Part shown: positions 5,485-6,939 of the stretch, piece after piece | Numbering within the stretch: the stretch's first letter is position 1 | How the letters are laid out: each line of letters begins with the position of its first letter | Assembly: GCA_015062715.1 (NCBI GenBank) | Contig: SUUD01000107.1 | Location: 1 to 6,939, forward strand | Length of the DNA stretch: 6,939 bases | DNA from: Olsenella sp. | Lineage (GTDB): Bacteria; Actinomycetota; Coriobacteriia; Coriobacteriales; Atopobiaceae | Direction of reading: 5' to 3' | The notes under the pieces: model-generated | Database searches by the model: none | Seen by the model: only the letters and a program-made list of their open reading frames with translations | What the model was told of the DNA's origin: nothing | Made by a program: the position numbers and the translations under genes

Positions 5485-5530
5485 ATACTGACTTTCAGTT
5501 TACATCAGAACCACAGTAATATTCCATAGC
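5485..5530 (-). promoter_or_regulatory. AT-rich spot, candidate promoter region of the two-component operon
   Basis: This 46-bp stretch is only about one-third GC, in sharp contrast to the genes on both sides. It lies between the lipoprotein stop and the leader hairpin, where a promoter for the regulator/kinase pair would be expected. I can point to weak -10-like hexamers (TAAACT at 5502-5497; TATGCC with TTCTGA 17 bp upstream) but to no good consensus pair. The exact start site is not resolved. Confidence 0.3.
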
Positions 5531-6745
5531 CTAGAGGTCAAATGTCCTCACGGTGACCGCGGAGGGGTAGCCCGTCTCGCGGTTCTTGACCGTGGTGTAG
5601 GTGACGAGCGTGGAGACCTCCCCCTCGCTGGCGGGATACTCGCCGTAGTCGAGGCTGCGGTCCTGGGCGAGCAGGACGCTGAAGCGCATCTCGTTGATGT
5701 CGATGACGAAGTAGGAGGCCCTGACCTTGACGACGAGCGTGCCCTTGGTGGTTCCGCACGCCCCGGCAAGCGGCTCGAGGGGGACCGAGGTGAAGGGCCC
5801 GTCGCCCGTCCCCACGTAGGTGCCCATGTTGCCCAGCAGGCCTCCGGAGCCGTAGTTGGCCTCGACCGAGAAGACGAAGTCGTCGCCAATCCTCGAGGCG
5901 TGGAAGGGCCGCACGCTCTTGGGCATGACGAGCTGGTCGACGACGGTCTTCATGTCGTCGGCGAGGTCGTAGGCCGTGATGCCGTAGTAGACCCCCTCGT
6001 CCGCGCGAACGCGCGGGGCGAGGGTAACGGTCCCCGACGAGACCGTCGGCGCGATCGCGAAGCGGCCCGGCGACTCGACCGTGGCCACGGCCTTCTCGTC
6101 GCCCAGGTGCCAGAGGTAGCAGAAGGAGTGCTCGGTGGTCTTGGTGCCCAGAAGCGACGGCATGACCTGCCAGATCACGCGCTCGCCCGCGCAGGCCACG
6201 GCGGGCGGCTCGAAGTCGGCGTCGCCCTCCCAGAGCAGGGCCGCCGTCCCCTCGAGGGCCGCGTCCCTGAGGCGCTGCGCGTAGAGGCGCCAGTTGCGGG
6301 TGAGCATGTTGAGCTCGGTCCACGAGAGGACCGAGTCCGAGCAGCGGACGTCGTAGATGACCCAGTTGGGCTCGGTCGTCAGGGGTTCGGTGAGCAGGTC
6401 GGTGAGCGTGCCCGTGTCGAGCGAGAGCACCGAGGCCTTGCACATCTGTCCCGAGATGTCGCCAAAGCCCAGCACGGGACGGAGCCTGCCCTCGGCCGGG
6501 AAGAGCACGCTTCCCAGGGGGAGCGTCCAGGTGTTGGTGGGCTCGAGCCTGTTGTCGACCTCGACAAACCCCTCGAGGACGCTGGTGGCGGAGTCGCTGT
6601 CGACCACCACCGGGTCGGACGCGACCTCGTTCTGCGGGCCGTTGGCGCACCCCGCCATGGCATCGAGAGCGACCAGCGAGATGCCGGCGGCCGCCGTGGC
6701 GCGCAGCATCCCCCTTCGCGTTATGTTGGGCGCGTTCCGTGCCAT
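5531..6745 (-). CDS. Tat-type exported lipoprotein of unknown function
   Basis: The 404-aa product starts with a twin-arginine-like signal: T9-R10-R11-G-M-L-R, then an Ala/Leu-rich hydrophobic stretch (16-31). A lipobox-like M-A-G-C places the lipid-carrying cysteine at C33. It should therefore be exported folded and anchored on the outside of the membrane. The mature part shows no catalytic motif that I recognise. It has recurring beta-strand blocks with aromatic residues (NWVIYDVRCSDSVLSW, GERVIWQVMP, DDFVFSVEANYGSGG, GVYYGITAYDLADD). These resemble blades of a beta-propeller, but that fold is inferred, not shown. Start ATG 6745 has AGAAGG 4 nt upstream, overlapping the end of the preceding TSCPD gene, which stops 8 nt before it. 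The two genes are probably one operon. The two-component genes follow after 122 nt, so the lipoprotein may belong to the same envelope function. Other possibilities are an extracytoplasmic ligand-binding or cell-wall-associated protein. Confidence 0.85.
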   Translation of the reverse strand: MARNAPNITRRGMLRATAAAGISLVALDAMAGCANGPQNEVASDPVVVDSDSATSVLEGFVEVDNRLEPTNTWTLPLGSVLFPAEGRLRPVLGFGDISGQMCKASVLSLDTGTLTDLLTEPLTTEPNWVIYDVRCSDSVLSWTELNMLTRNWRLYAQRLRDAALEGTAALLWEGDADFEPPAVACAGERVIWQVMPSLLGTKTTEHSFCYLWHLGDEKAVATVESPGRFAIAPTVSSGTVTLAPRVRADEGVYYGITAYDLADDMKTVVDQLVMPKSVRPFHASRIGDDFVFSVEANYGSGGLLGNMGTYVGTGDGPFTSVPLEPLAGACGTTKGTLVVKVRASYFVIDINEMRFSVLLAQDRSLDYGEYPASEGEVSTLVTYTTVKNRETGYPSAVTVRTFDL

Positions 6746-6753
6746 GGCGCCTT

Positions 6754-6939
6754 CTAGAAGGCCATCTCGCGGAACATGTAGGGCGACTCAAGGACGACGT
6801 CACCCTCGGCCGCCTGGGCCTCGCGCAGGCCGCGGGTCATCTGGTCGGCACAGCTCGTCGGGCGCAGCCCGCAGGTGTTGCCCTCGAGCAGCCCGATGAC
6901 CTGGTCGACCGACATGCCCCTGACCAGCTTTGATATGGC
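6754..6939 (-). CDS. TSCPD-domain protein (TIGR03905-like), C-terminal part; 5' end outside window
   Basis: The minus-strand frame is open from the window edge and ends at TAG (6756-6754), leaving 61 residues. Residues 1-41 match the C-terminal half of the small TSCPD family: AISKLVRGM, then VDQVIGLLEGNTCG, and TSCADQM. Family members are about 80 aa, and most have TSCPDQL at the last motif; here Pro is replaced by Ala (residue 31). Cysteines C23 and C30 are kept and could bind metal or form a redox pair, but the family's function is not established to my knowledge. A tail of about 20 residues (42-61, ending ESPYMFREMAF) extends past the usual end. The protein is followed 8 nt later by the lipoprotein gene. 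A TSCPD-like domain at the end of a larger protein cannot be ruled out, as the start is missing. Confidence 0.75.
   Translation of the reverse strand, partial: AISKLVRGMSVDQVIGLLEGNTCGLRPTSCADQMTRGLREAQAAEGDVVLESPYMFREMAF

Noticed and set aside
5409..5486. Longer start for the response regulator
   Set aside because: It would precede the receiver domain by 26 unrelated residues and span the leader hairpin. GAGGGAGG before 5408 supports the shorter form.
3006..5519. Very long plus-strand open frame (837 codons) opposite purC, the kinase and the regulator
   Set aside because: It is antisense to three well-recognised genes, has a composition dominated by Gly/Val/Asp/Arg expected from reversed GC-rich codons, and no domain. 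It is a shadow of high-GC coding.

Overview
The window is a GC-rich bacterial chromosome segment with densely packed genes. It contains a PASTA-domain protein (probably the C-terminus of a PknB/PrkC-type Ser/Thr kinase), a tRNA with an encoded CCA end, an OmpR-type two-component pair, a Tat lipoprotein and a TSCPD-family protein. This mix suggests a high-GC Gram-positive, perhaps an actinobacterium of the Coriobacteriia (Olsenella/Atopobium-like). That placement is inference from composition and gene families, not a proven assignment.

Layout. Positions 1-510 (+) hold the 3' end of the PASTA gene, which ends in a run of nine TGG-type tetrapeptide repeats. Positions 511-701 are a convergent intergenic region. 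It holds a 23-bp perfect inverted repeat (561-583/637-659), and each arm also supplies the 3' arm and T-tract of a terminator-like hairpin for the gene on its side. All other genes lie on the minus strand. In transcription order, from high to low coordinate, they are: a TSCPD-family protein (cut by the window edge), a 404-aa Tat-type lipoprotein, an OmpR/PhoB response regulator, its sensor histidine kinase, purC (SAICAR synthetase), a 204-aa two-TM membrane protein, tRNA-Arg(CCU) with a strong terminator, a remnant of the 3' end of an rlmN-like gene, and a gamma-carbonic-anhydrase-family protein.

How the genes relate. The TSCPD gene and the lipoprotein are separated by 8 nt and look co-transcribed. 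The regulator and kinase form a classic envelope-sensing pair (21-nt gap) behind an AT-rich spot and a nested leader hairpin. The kinase has a membrane-anchored extracytoplasmic sensor, and the gene just upstream encodes an exported lipoprotein, so a functional link is possible but unproven. purC and the small membrane protein are separated by 5 nt and are probably one transcript.

Most of the window is ordinary housekeeping and signalling. The least explained items are the orphan RlmN C-terminus behind the tRNA terminator, the inverted-repeat element with its repetitive core, the low-complexity PASTA tail, and the TSCPD/lipoprotein/two-component neighbourhood. I found no CRISPR array, transposase, integrase, phage gene or recognisable defence system.
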